A stretch of DNA of 14,397 nt from JBAXPW01 sp037132015 (GCA_037132015.1 JBAXPW010000031.1:1-14397); one strand, 5' to 3'. Positions 1 through 7,677 are shown, counted from the first letter of the stretch. Made by a program: numbers and translations. Notes: generated by a model not told the origin, from the letters alone.

Positions 1-51
1 AGGATGTTCTATTTAGCGTGTTAACTGGTACAGGGAACGGGGTGCGTATCC
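1..51. other. Window-edge sequence, no supported gene
   Basis: These bases precede the first ATG of the antitoxin frame. One plus-strand frame is open from base 3 to a TAG at 63-65 and could be the tail of an upstream gene, but it is too short to recognise. A G-rich run ending at about base 42 lies 9 nt before the ATG at 52 and could act as a weak ribosome binding site. I see no clear promoter and no tRNA fold. Confidence 0.3.
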
Positions 52-464
52 ATGGGTATCACTAGTGAACAACATACTGCGATCGAATCAGTCGGGAAAA
101 ATATGCTTTAAAGCTGATCCTTTTACATGGCTCACAAGCAACAAATAAAACACACTTTGATAGTGACACAGATATAGCAATTCTTGGATATAACTCTGTA
201 CCATTTCAACAACTAATTGATATACAAGCGGAACTAAATGCCGTATTTCAGTCAGAAATAGACATAGCATCCCTTAACGAAGCTGAGGCATTGTTTAGAT
301 ATCAAGTATCAAATGCAAGTGTGTTATTATATGGAAGTGAATATGATTATACGTCATTCAAAGTATCCTCGTACCACATATATATAGATACTCAGCGAAT
401 ACGTGAAATTGAAAAGAAATTCATACATCAATATCAATCACATTTAAACAAAAAATATGCTTAA
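52..464 (+). pseudogene. mntA: MntA-type nucleotidyltransferase antitoxin, frame broken
   Basis: Minimal nucleotidyltransferase of the MntA family. In studied systems it transfers AMP from ATP to the HEPN toxin HepT and so inactivates it. The sequence shows the family motif GSX10DXD as GSQATNKTHFDSDTD, encoded at 129-173 and preceded by the strand LKLILLH. The reading frame is open from 69 to the TAA at 462-464 but has no in-frame ATG before the motif. A second frame starts at ATG 52 and gives MGITSEQHTAIESVGK before ending at a TAA shortly after base 105. The two join if the A5 tract at 97-101 had six A's, giving GKKYALKLILLHGSQ, which reads like a normal family N-terminus and makes about 137 residues. 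The break may be a real mutation, a homopolymer error or a recoding site; the sequence cannot say which. The 3' end overlaps hepT by 8 nt. Confidence 0.8.
97..101 (+). other. Frameshift point (A5 tract) in mntA
   Basis: GGG followed by five A's and TAT is where the start-containing frame and the motif-containing frame of mntA would need to be joined. One additional A restores a continuous reading frame. A run of A's is a common place for indels and for polymerase or ribosome slippage. Confidence 0.7.
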
Positions 465-885
465 CCATGAATTTATCCAAAGAAAGATCAAACTCATTCA
501 AGAAGATATCTCGCGTCTAGAAAAAGTCAATCTTGAAAATCAAGAAGATTTTTTGCAAAATCAACAAAAACAAGATGCCGTTGAACGGGTACTCGAACGT
601 ATAATCATGAGAGCACTTGATATCAATACTCACATCGTTGTCGAACAAAGCAACCCTACCGAAAAAGTACGCGGGTATGAAGATACCTTTCACAGATTGG
701 CAGATTTGAATATTTTGCCTCGAGAATTTGCTAAGGATATTGCTCCTAGTGCAGGATTGCGCAATAGACTTGTGTATGAGTATGATGATATTAATGTATC
801 AATTATATATCACTCCGCAGTAAAAGCTATCAAACAATATTCTCAATATTGCCAACACCTACTCAATTACATAGAAAAAAGTTAA
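457..885 (+). CDS. hepT: HepT-like HEPN toxin (DUF86)
   Basis: A 142-residue, mostly helical protein of the HepT/DUF86 family, the ribonuclease toxin of the type VII HepT/MntA toxin-antitoxin system. Its length is normal for the family. The diagnostic motif near the C-terminus is R-N-R-L-V-Y-E-Y at residues 102-109, within the family-like context GLRNRLVYEYDDI. Family members usually read R-X4-H-X-Y, where R and H are needed for RNase activity and the last Tyr is the residue AMPylated by MntA. Here the His position is Tyr107, while Arg102 and the acceptor Tyr109 are kept. The ATG at 457 overlaps the end of mntA by 8 nt, so translation is probably coupled. No good Shine-Dalgarno is visible. 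The toxin assignment rests on motif and gene pairing; the His change raises doubt about activity. Confidence 0.85.
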   Translation: MLNHEFIQRKIKLIQEDISRLEKVNLENQEDFLQNQQKQDAVERVLERIIMRALDINTHIVVEQSNPTEKVRGYEDTFHRLADLNILPREFAKDIAPSAGLRNRLVYEYDDINVSIIYHSAVKAIKQYSQYCQHLLNYIEKS

Positions 886-920
886 ATAGGTCGCTTAATT
901 TAAGAGCTACCCCGTTTACA

Positions 921-937
921 CCCCTTCGGTGAAGGGG
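921..937. terminator. GC-rich hairpin between convergent genes
   Basis: The inverted repeat CCCCTTC-GGT-GAAGGGG has a 7-bp stem and stands out in this AT-rich sequence. It lies between the end of hepT and the end of the convergent mreB-like gene, where a shared terminator would be expected. No T-run follows on either strand, so it is not a classical intrinsic terminator; it could instead be an RNA 3'-end stabiliser. The rest of the 97-bp gap shows only a weak 5-bp hairpin at 946-958. Confidence 0.4.
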
Positions 938-982
938 AATAAAACACAAACACTTTGTTAGAAAGCAGAAATTCACAATCAA

Positions 983-2005
983 TCAAATTCCATACAATTT
1001 TGCAAAGTCTTGAGGATTTTTATCTAATTGAATTAATCCATATATTGTTGCATCGGTATATTGTTCAGTAATATGCACATCAATCTGTATCTCCTTTGCA
1101 AGATACTCATCGAGTCCCAAAATTCCTGCCATATGCCCTGTCAGAGTGATGCCATTTCTAAATATCTCATCTGCTATCTCAGGAGGTGATAATTCAATAA
1201 GTTCCTTTGTTGAGTCAACAATTTGATTAAATGTAGATAATAATGCTTCTTTGATATCACCTGTTTTTACTTTTACAGATTTTGGAAGACCTGTTTCAAG
1301 TGATTTACCTCGTACTGCAACCATTTTATCTTCACCTGAAAATTGGAGCAAATCAATTTTTAACTGTTCACTTGATCTTTCTCCCAGAATAATGCCATGT
1401 TTGAGGTGCATATAATTTGCGACAATTTTATTCATATGCTCTCCGCCATTTTTAAGAGTTTTATGTGAGACAATTCCTCCTCCACTTACGATACTTAACT
1501 CTATGAGGCCTGCTCCAAGATCGATAATAAAGTGTGGATCATGAGATAGTACATTAAATCCACATCCTGATGCCGTTGCAAGTGGTTTTTCAATGAGAGT
1601 TACACTTGCACATCCGGCTTTGATGAGGCACTCCTCTACTGCCTTTTGTTCGATTTCTGTTGCGATAAGAGGGATACTAACTAAAGCTCGATACGTAGGT
1701 TTGAGAAAAAATAAGGTTGAAATATAGGGAGCAACTGATTTTTCCATGCATTTTTTGATAAATGCTGTTTCAGCATCAAAGTCGCTGAGGATTCCGTTGA
1801 CGACTGGTCGTACAATTTTGATGAAATCGGGAGATTTTCCCTCTATTACTTTTGCTTCACTACCAAAAAATATATATTCTTTAATTCTAGAATTATATCC
1901 CAGATACGTTGGTTCTTTGAGAACCACACCTTTATCTTTTACTGCCAATCGTGTGTATGCTGTTCCCAAATCGAAGTATAATCCGAGTGTGGAAATAAAT
2001 GGCAT
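983..2005 (-). CDS. mreB: Divergent MreB-like actin homologue
   Basis: Bacterial actin-family protein, normally a membrane-associated filament that directs cell-wall growth and rod shape. From the chosen ATG it is 340 residues, the usual MreB length. Family signatures seen: phosphate-1 loop FDLGTAYT near the N-terminus, RPVVNGILSDFD, VSIPLIATEIEQKAVEE, IEKPLATASG, and RGKSLETGLPKSV. Two nucleotide-binding loops are altered: phosphate-2 reads DLGAGLIE where MreB usually has DIGGGT, and the adenosine loop reads LTGHMAG where LTGGGA is usual. This suggests a diverged paralogue or altered nucleotide handling. I chose the ATG at 2003-2005 because it places about ten residues before FDLG, as in MreB; an in-frame ATG at 2039-2041 would add 12 residues. 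PilM, another actin-like T4P protein, was considered, but the RG-x-TGLPK segment points to MreB. It is divergent from the ligase gene that starts at 2042. Confidence 0.8.
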   Translation of the reverse strand: MPFISTLGLYFDLGTAYTRLAVKDKGVVLKEPTYLGYNSRIKEYIFFGSEAKVIEGKSPDFIKIVRPVVNGILSDFDAETAFIKKCMEKSVAPYISTLFFLKPTYRALVSIPLIATEIEQKAVEECLIKAGCASVTLIEKPLATASGCGFNVLSHDPHFIIDLGAGLIELSIVSGGGIVSHKTLKNGGEHMNKIVANYMHLKHGIILGERSSEQLKIDLLQFSGEDKMVAVRGKSLETGLPKSVKVKTGDIKEALLSTFNQIVDSTKELIELSPPEIADEIFRNGITLTGHMAGILGLDEYLAKEIQIDVHITEQYTDATIYGLIQLDKNPQDFAKLYGI

Positions 2006-2028
2006 GTGGAATTTTTTAAAATTTCCGT

Positions 2029-2034
2029 TAAAAT
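2029..2034 (+). promoter_or_regulatory. Possible -10 element for the ligase gene
   Basis: TAAAAT lies 7 nt before the ATG at 2042, a spacing that would give a leaderless transcript. No convincing -35 sits 17 bp upstream. An alternative TATAAT at 1977-1982, inside the mreB-like gene, would give a leader of roughly 50 nt but also lacks a good -35. AT-rich DNA makes such matches common. Confidence 0.25.
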
Positions 2035-2041
2035 GTACCAT

Positions 2042-4186
2042 ATGTATACAAAGATAATCAGGTATTTATATTATGTGCTTTTTCTTATTGCACCTCTTAT
2101 AGTATATCCTAAAACTTCTGAACTCTTCGAGTTTAATAAAATGTTGTTTATTTACTTCATGACAACTCTTATTATAACTGTATGGTTGGTAGAAATCGTG
2201 CAAAATAGACCAAAATTTTTGAATATTCGTTGGTTATACATACCGCTTGGACTATTTTTTCTTTCTCAAGTGATATCTACTATAACATCAATAGATCTTC
2301 ACACTTCTTTATTTGGATACTATGGAAGGTTTAATGGAGGGCTTGTTTCTATCAGTGCGTATGTATTGTTGTCGCTCTGTTTTATACATCATTATTCTCA
2401 TCAATTTCTTATTAGATTGCTTCAAGTTTCATTGAGTGCATCATTTATAGTTATACTGTGGGGTTTGCCGGGAAAATTTGGATATGATCTATCTTGTCGT
2501 GTGTTTGTAGGAGAATTTACCAATTCGTGTTGGACAAATCAATTTAGACCATCAGAGCGTATGTTTTCTACGTTAGGGCAACCAAACTGGCTCGGCGCAT
2601 ATCTTGCATCACAACTGTTTATTTCTCTATTTTTCTTTTTTAGAAGTGAGACAAAACATTGTATTGATAGAATAATTTTTGGCAAAATTGGGATGTCTCT
2701 CTATATCGTGCTCAACATTCTCTGTATTTTTTTTACGAGATCTCGTTCTGCTCTCATCAGTGTTACAGTAAGTATTGTAATTTTTGGAATCTTAATGATA
2801 TTGAGATATGGTCCATATATTTATAAGAGGATAGTGTATATTTGTGGGATATTGTGTGTGATTGGTGCAAGTTTGATAATTATCAGAACAGGAATAGCGC
2901 AAATTGACAAATTTATTCCATCATTTGAAAAGAATAGATCTACTGTAACAAATGAAAAGCAAGAGGTGGGATTATCAAGTGAGGTTACTGAGTCGTTTGA
3001 TATACGTAAAATTGTTTGGCAAGGTGCATGGGAATTGGGACTGCGATACCCGCTAGTTGGTACAGGAGTAGAGACATTTGCATATAGTTATTATTTTGCT
3101 CGTCCTATTGCTCACAACTATACTTCTGAATGGGATTTTCTTTACAACAAGGCACATAATGAATATCTTAATTATTTTGCGACTACAGGTTTTATTGGTT
3201 TCGGTGCATATTTGGTGCTTATATTAGTTACCATCATTCTTGCGGTAAAAGGTATATTTTATCCTTATCAAGAAAGTGATTCATCTGGTGTGATTACTTC
3301 TTCTGATAAACATATTTTGTCTCTTGGAGTTTTGTGTAGTTTTATCACTATTCTTATTACGAATTTTTTTGGGTTTTCAATATCTGTGATAAATATTTAT
3401 TTTTATTTAATTCCTGCAATCATATATATGATTGCAAATCCTATTGTGATAAATCGTAGTCAAAATACTGCTACCTCTATAAACAAGATTATTATTGGTT
3501 TAGTGCTTATGTCTGCTTTATTTATATGTTATTCTATCACTATCTATTTTGTTGCAGATATCAATTATAATGAGGCTGAAAATCAGTATCAATCGGGTAA
3601 TGCCAGTTTGGCACTCGAATCATTTGTTCAGGCAAATAAATTACGTTATGAACATGTTTATGAGGATAAATTTGCTGGCTTTTTGGCAAATTTGGCGCTA
3701 AGTTATTCGCTACAGAAGGATGCAAAGACTGCAGATAGATTTATTGCGCTTTCAAAATATTATAATGACAAAACGTTGCTCGTTTCTCCGTTGAATGTAT
3801 TGTATTGGAAGACGAGAGCACGAATATACTACTATTTTTATCAAGCAACACTTAGCAAGAATTACCTAACAACTGGTATAAGAGCCTTAGATAAGGCTAA
3901 AGAGTTGTCTCCTTCTGATGCAAAAATACCATATACAAAGGCCTTGTTTTTATCGGTATTAGAAGGCGAAGAAGAAAATGTAGCTGAAAAAGCAGATGCG
4001 ACTACTACATCAATTCGTGAGATTAATGCATCAATTGCACTAAAGGATGATTATCGCGACGCGTATCTTTTAAAAGGTCAACTATTACGAAAAAAAGGAC
4101 AAAAAGATGAAGCAAAGAAAATATTTGAATATATGATAAAAAAATTTGGTAAAGATGAAGAGATACAAAAAGAACTATCAATGTGA
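2042..4186 (+). CDS. O-antigen ligase/polymerase-like membrane protein with TPR-like tail
   Basis: Polytopic membrane protein of the Wzy/WaaL/PglL-type glycan ligase superfamily (Wzy_C). It is 714 residues from ATG 2042; the same frame could start at ATG 2033 or GTG 2006. About ten hydrophobic segments fill the first two-thirds. Two family landmarks are visible: STLGQPNWLGAYLA, and the periplasmic-loop motif AHNEYLNYFATTGFIG, which carries the conserved His. After the last membrane span the final ~200 residues are soluble and helical, with TPR-like spacing of Tyr, Ala and Leu. Family members polymerise or transfer lipid-linked glycans to lipid A, polymer or protein, including pilin O-glycosylation. 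The gene runs convergently into the pilin genes with only 7 bp between stop codons, so pilin or a surface protein is a plausible acceptor, but the substrate is not shown by sequence. It ends with TGA. Confidence 0.8.
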   Translation: MYTKIIRYLYYVLFLIAPLIVYPKTSELFEFNKMLFIYFMTTLIITVWLVEIVQNRPKFLNIRWLYIPLGLFFLSQVISTITSIDLHTSLFGYYGRFNGGLVSISAYVLLSLCFIHHYSHQFLIRLLQVSLSASFIVILWGLPGKFGYDLSCRVFVGEFTNSCWTNQFRPSERMFSTLGQPNWLGAYLASQLFISLFFFFRSETKHCIDRIIFGKIGMSLYIVLNILCIFFTRSRSALISVTVSIVIFGILMILRYGPYIYKRIVYICGILCVIGASLIIIRTGIAQIDKFIPSFEKNRSTVTNEKQEVGLSSEVTESFDIRKIVWQGAWELGLRYPLVGTGVETFAYSYYFARPIAHNYTSEWDFLYNKAHNEYLNYFATTGFIGFGAYLVLILVTIILAVKGIFYPYQESDSSGVITSSDKHILSLGVLCSFITILITNFFGFSISVINIYFYLIPAIIYMIANPIVINRSQNTATSINKIIIGLVLMSALFICYSITIYFVADINYNEAENQYQSGNASLALESFVQANKLRYEHVYEDKFAGFLANLALSYSLQKDAKTADRFIALSKYYNDKTLLVSPLNVLYWKTRARIYYYFYQATLSKNYLTTGIRALDKAKELSPSDAKIPYTKALFLSVLEGEEENVAEKADATTTSIREINASIALKDDYRDAYLLKGQLLRKKGQKDEAKKIFEYMIKKFGKDEEIQKELSM

Positions 4187-4193
4187 TAGATTA

Positions 4194-4646
4194 TTAGGGA
4201 GTTGTGTTAGAGCTTGATACTCCATATTTACAAATACATGATCCACAAGAAGGAATTGTGTATCCAGTTTGAACAATACCCGTTCCTATATCTGCTGAAT
4301 TTCCAAGGGTTGAGTATAATTGATATGATTGATTGTTACTACCCACTATATATGCATATGAACATGTATGTGGATCATTTGGTAGTGGTTTCATATAATT
4401 TGCTGAAGAGCATCCTGCAGTAGCACATAAAGCACCACCAAAAGTAAGTGATGAAGGATATGCATTATTGTCATTATAATATGATTCGAGTGCTTTTTGA
4501 ATTGCGTTCAGATCTGATTTTCTCCTGCTATCATAAGACTTTCCGATGCTTGATGTAACTTGAATTGTAACAAACCCTGAAAGTATACCTATGATAGCAA
4601 TTACTATCAGTATTTCCAATAACGTAAATCCATTTTTTTTAAACAT
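4194..4646 (-). CDS. Type IV prepilin (second gene of pilin pair)
   Basis: A 150-residue prepilin. It has a short basic leader MFKKNG, cleavage expected between Gly6 and Phe7, Glu at mature position 5, and the hydrophobic helix FTLLEILIVIAIIGIL. The region after the helix, RRKSDLNAIQKALESYYNDN followed by AYPSSL, resembles pseudopilins and CPR pilins of the GspG/PilE type. The globular part carries paired cysteines (ALCATAGC, HTC, then CGSCIC near the C-terminus), which suggests disulfide-stabilised loops outside the cell. It follows the larger prepilin gene by 28 nt and is probably transcribed with it from the promoter at 5329-5357. Whether it is the major or a minor pilin cannot be decided; being second in the pair slightly favours a minor role. 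It ends 7 bp from the stop of the convergent ligase-like gene, with no visible terminator. Confidence 0.9.
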   Translation of the reverse strand: MFKKNGFTLLEILIVIAIIGILSGFVTIQVTSSIGKSYDSRRKSDLNAIQKALESYYNDNNAYPSSLTFGGALCATAGCSSANYMKPLPNDPHTCSYAYIVGSNNQSYQLYSTLGNSADIGTGIVQTGYTIPSCGSCICKYGVSSSNTTP

Positions 4647-4674
4647 ATTTCAACATAACAAAATTTGATTTCTA

Positions 4675-5298
4675 TTATTGAGTACATGCCCAACAACTTC
4701 CAGGAGTTGCTGCACAAGTAGTACCCACATTTATTGTGCCTGTTAAACCAAAAGGTGTTGCAAGCGCTCTTGAAAAATATGTTTTGCTATAATTTGTTGT
4801 ATTTGACTTTGATGAAGGTTTGTAGCATACGGTCACTTCAGGATTTGATGAAGTTCCAGTTTGTCTAATTAATATTGATTTACTTTGTAATGCAGATAAT
4901 CCTGTAACAAAACTTTGTTTAAGTTCTCCAGAATTAATTAATTCTTTTATGCAAGCCCCACCTTGTCCCCCAGCTGTTGCATCTGCCCATAATGCGGAAC
5001 TTAATAATTCAGAACCACTCACACCGGTTGCATCACTAGCTAATGGATTTGAAGTTACACCGTAGCAATTTGCACCTGCGACATCCCAAGGCATAAGTTG
5101 TCGAGAGGTATAATATCTTCCTATTGCATCACTTAGTTGTTTTGAAGCTGATTGTAAGCCAGAATCATTTGCCTTATTGAATTGTTCTATTGGATCAAGT
5201 GCTACTAATAATGCAGTAGCTAATATACCAATAATTGCGATAACGATAAGAATTTCTACAAGAGTAAATCCTTTTTTAATCTTAAATATCTTGAACAT
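4675..5298 (-). CDS. Type IV prepilin (first gene of pilin pair)
   Basis: A 207-residue prepilin with leader MFKIFKIKKG, predicted cleavage Gly10/Phe11, Glu at mature position 5, and helix FTLVEILIVIAIIGILATAL. The helix continues into ALDPIEQFNKANDSG, a segment I associate with prepilins of candidate-phyla bacteria. The C-terminal domain has several cysteines, including a final CAATPGSCWACTQ, consistent with surface disulfides. It is the first gene after a strong, palindrome-containing promoter that separates it from pilC, which suggests its expression is raised or controlled independently of the motor genes. That is what would be expected of a major pilin, though the sequence alone does not prove this. 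No Shine-Dalgarno is seen in the short leader of about 24 nt. Confidence 0.9.
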   Translation of the reverse strand: MFKIFKIKKGFTLVEILIVIAIIGILATALLVALDPIEQFNKANDSGLQSASKQLSDAIGRYYTSRQLMPWDVAGANCYGVTSNPLASDATGVSGSELLSSALWADATAGGQGGACIKELINSGELKQSFVTGLSALQSKSILIRQTGTSSNPEVTVCYKPSSKSNTTNYSKTYFSRALATPFGLTGTINVGTTCAATPGSCWACTQ

Positions 5299-5328
5299 AA
5301 TATGTATTAGTTAATCAATAATTACATA

Positions 5329-5357
5329 ATTATAGATAGAATTTTCTATCAAGTCAA
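5329..5357 (-). promoter_or_regulatory. Sigma-70-type promoter of the pilin pair
   Basis: On the minus strand, TTGACT (5352-5357) and TATAAT (5329-5334) are separated by exactly 17 bp, within one base of the consensus. Transcription would start near 5322, giving a leader of about 24 nt before the prepilin ATG at 5298. It lies in the 81-bp gap after pilC, so the pilins can be transcribed apart from pilBTC. Confidence 0.75.
5335..5350. promoter_or_regulatory. Palindrome filling the pilin promoter spacer
   Basis: GATAGAATTTTCTATC is a 16-bp near-perfect inverted repeat (7-bp arms around TT). It occupies 16 of the 17 bp between the -35 and -10 of the pilin promoter. A dimeric regulator bound here would cover the space between the two elements and could repress transcription, or remodel the promoter as MerR-type activators do (those usually need a longer 19-20 bp spacer). 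The regulator is unknown. Confidence 0.5.
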
Positions 5358-5379
5358 GTAGAAAAATTGCCTATTTATA

Positions 5380-6576
5380 TTAAAATGCGTTTGTAAGACT
5401 ATATATTGGAGATATAACAGATAGCACAAGGAATCCGACGACAAGACCAAGCACGACCAATATCAATGGTTCTATCATTGTTGTCATGGTCTTTACTGCC
5501 ATATCAGATTCATATTCAAAATATTTTGATATGCGCATAAGTGTCTCATCGAGATGCCCCGTTTGTTCGCCTACGTGTGTCATTTGAACTAAAATAGGAG
5601 GAAATACGGGTTCATTATTCATAGCCTGTCCTAAAGGAATCCCTTTTTCTACTTGCGATCTTAGAGTTTTAAATGCATCTCTAAAATAAATGTTATCGGA
5701 TGTATCTACAGTGATAGATATCGCATCAAGAATTGATACTCCCGCTCCTACTAACACAGATAATGTTCGCGTTGAATCTACAAGAGCTGATTTTTTTATA
5801 ACATTTCCGAATACAGGCATTTTTAATAATAAATTATCTCGAACATAACGACCCTTTTCTGTCTTAACATATCGTAATAATACATATATAGCTATAAATA
5901 ATCCACCTACTAATAAAGGCCAGAATGTTTGAAAAAAATTAGATACTGCTATAAGAATTTGAGTTGATATAGGCAATACTACATTAAAATCTTTGTAAAG
6001 ACCAAGTAGCCTTGGTACGACAAATGTAATCATGATAAATACTACAACTATCATACCAATCAATATAATTGCGGGATATATCAATGCGCCTTTAATTTTA
6101 CCTCCAAATTCACGCTGTTTTTCAAGTGTATCTGCAAGTTTAAGAAGAATCATATCAAGCTTGCCCGATGCTTCTCCTGATTTTACGAGAGAAATATATA
6201 AATTTGAAAAGTACTGAGGATACAATGTAAGTGAACTTGAATATGTTTTTCCTCCACGAATATTTGCATCTATCCCAGTAATAAGCTCTTTTAGTTGAGG
6301 TTTGATGATTTGTTTTTTCAAAATATCAAATGAGTCAATAATCGTAAGGCCTGCATTCAACATAATTGAAAGCTGTCTAGTAAAATCAACAATATCATTA
6401 AAAGTTATTCTATTAAATAAAGATGCAAATGTTGATTGTTGCTCATATGAACCCTTTATTTGTACAGGGAAAAATCCGTTTTTTCTCAACCATTCAACTG
6501 TCTCGGCTTCACTATTAGCTTGAAGTTGCCCTTCGATCATTTTGTTATCTTTTAAGGCTTTATACTTAAAGTTCAT
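5380..6576 (-). CDS. pilC: PilC/GspF inner-membrane platform protein
   Basis: T4P assembly platform that sits in the cytoplasmic membrane and couples the motor ATPases to pilin insertion and removal. At 398 residues it has normal length and the classic two-repeat GspF layout. The first repeat lies at about 62-185 with VKSGEASGKLD at 131-141; the second at about 265-390 with THVGEQTGHLDE at 333-344. Membrane segments are predicted at about 165-187, 217-235 and 368-390. The N-terminus MNFKYKALKDNKMIEGQLQA is the usual short beta domain of the family. Its ATG follows the pilT stop by 2 nt, so the two are almost certainly translated from one mRNA. The next genes in the same direction are prepilins, but they have their own promoter. 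Confidence 0.96.
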   Translation of the reverse strand: MNFKYKALKDNKMIEGQLQANSEAETVEWLRKNGFFPVQIKGSYEQQSTFASLFNRITFNDIVDFTRQLSIMLNAGLTIIDSFDILKKQIIKPQLKELITGIDANIRGGKTYSSSLTLYPQYFSNLYISLVKSGEASGKLDMILLKLADTLEKQREFGGKIKGALIYPAIILIGMIVVVFIMITFVVPRLLGLYKDFNVVLPISTQILIAVSNFFQTFWPLLVGGLFIAIYVLLRYVKTEKGRYVRDNLLLKMPVFGNVIKKSALVDSTRTLSVLVGAGVSILDAISITVDTSDNIYFRDAFKTLRSQVEKGIPLGQAMNNEPVFPPILVQMTHVGEQTGHLDETLMRISKYFEYESDMAVKTMTTMIEPLILVVLGLVVGFLVLSVISPIYSLTNAF

Positions 6577-6578
6577 CT

Positions 6579-7634
6579 CTAACGAATAAATTTTTTAATT
6601 TCATTTTGTCGAAGTGCATACGCATATGCAGTTTCACGAGTAATAAGGCCTTTTTGAAATAATTTTGTTAAATATTTCTCAAACAAGATTAGCCCCTTTT
6701 CTTCTTCTGTTTCAAGAATATTATCCAACATAAATACTTTGCCTTCACGAATAATTGATGCTGTAGCTGGTAAATTAAGCAGGATTTCTAATGCAGGAAT
6801 ACGTGTTTTTGCATCCATATCAGGAATCAATCTTTGTGCTACTACTGCTCGTAATACTGTGGATAATTGATTGCGTATTTGTGGTTGTTGATGTGCAGGA
6901 AATACATCTACAACACGATTAATTGCATCAGGAGTAGAGTTGGTATGGAGGGTAGATAATACGAGATGACCCGTCTCAGCAATTGTTAGAACAGCCTGAA
7001 TTGTCTCTTGATCCCTCATTTCACCTACTAGAACCACATCTGGATCTTCTCGAAGGACAGAACGAAGTGCTATATTCCATGAAAAAGTATCTTGGTGAAG
7101 TTCGCGTTGTGAAATAATTGATTTACCTTTAGGAAAAGTAAATTCTATCGGATCTTCAATAGTGATGATATGTTTTGCTGACGTCATGTTTATTTCATTC
7201 ATCATTGCTGCTAGTGTGGTAGATTTTCCTTCCCCTGTTGGTCCTGTTATGAGGACAAGTCCTTGATTAAATTTGGTAAATTCATGAAAAATAGGAGGCA
7301 TCATCAGATCATCAAGCGTTCTTATATCTGGTGGTATATAACGAAATGCTACACAGATGTTTCCTCTTGAATGAAACATGTTTACTCGAAATCTATTTTT
7401 ATCTAATTGATATCCAAAATCAATTTCTCTATTTGCCTGAAAATTTTCCTTTTGTTCGTCAGTGAGGATATCAAGCATCATGTTTCTAATACTTACATCA
7501 GTAAGCACCTCATATGATAAATAGGGAAGTAAATTGTTATTTACTCTGAAAAATGGAGCAGAATCAGGAACAATGTGAATATCAGATGCCTTACGTTCGA
7601 TTCCTGCAAGCAAAATTTGATTTAAATCTGCCAT
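6579..7634 (-). CDS. pilT: PilT twitching-motility retraction ATPase
   Basis: Cytoplasmic hexameric ATPase that powers pilus retraction. The protein is 351 residues, as usual for PilT. Features seen: KASDIHI near residue 15; Walker A GPTGEGKST at 131-139; Asp box ITIEDPIE at 157-164; Walker B VVLVGEMRD at 200-208; His box LVLSTLHTN at 224-232; and a C-terminal SIIREGK at 293-299 that corresponds to the AIRNLIRE retraction motif. The Walker A has Glu where Ser is most common (GPTGSGKS); the catalytic Gly, Lys and Ser remain, so activity is likely. It lies 43 bp after pilB and 2 nt before pilC, in the order pilB-pilT-pilC. PilU-like paralogues were considered, but the retraction motif and the locus favour PilT. 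Confidence 0.95.
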   Translation of the reverse strand: MADLNQILLAGIERKASDIHIVPDSAPFFRVNNNLLPYLSYEVLTDVSIRNMMLDILTDEQKENFQANREIDFGYQLDKNRFRVNMFHSRGNICVAFRYIPPDIRTLDDLMMPPIFHEFTKFNQGLVLITGPTGEGKSTTLAAMMNEINMTSAKHIITIEDPIEFTFPKGKSIISQRELHQDTFSWNIALRSVLREDPDVVLVGEMRDQETIQAVLTIAETGHLVLSTLHTNSTPDAINRVVDVFPAHQQPQIRNQLSTVLRAVVAQRLIPDMDAKTRIPALEILLNLPATASIIREGKVFMLDNILETEEEKGLILFEKYLTKLFQKGLITRETAYAYALRQNEIKKFIR

Positions 7635-7677
7635 AAATTATTGTTATTCAAATAGTAATATTACAAAATACAATTTT

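Noticed and set aside
51..69. CCATGGGTATCACTAGTGAA looks like a cloning-vector polylinker (NcoI and SpeI sites).
   Set aside because: The resemblance is short and includes the natural palindrome TCACTAGTGA. The same bases encode a plausible MntA N-terminus, so it is more likely coincidence; vector screening of the contig would settle it.
88..270. A 60-codon open frame on the minus strand.
   Set aside because: It lies antisense to the nucleotidyltransferase motif of mntA, which explains the region much better.
946..958. ACAAA-CAC-TTTGT hairpin as a second terminator.
   Set aside because: A 5-bp AT-rich stem without a T-run is expected by chance in this composition.
983..2005. PilM as the identity of the actin-like gene.
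   Set aside because: The segment RGKSLETGLPKSV and the spacing of the loops match MreB, not PilM.
1746..2057. A 103-codon plus-strand frame opposite the MreB-like gene.
   Set aside because: It is a shadow of the clearly conserved MreB-like sequence on the other strand and has no recognisable protein features.
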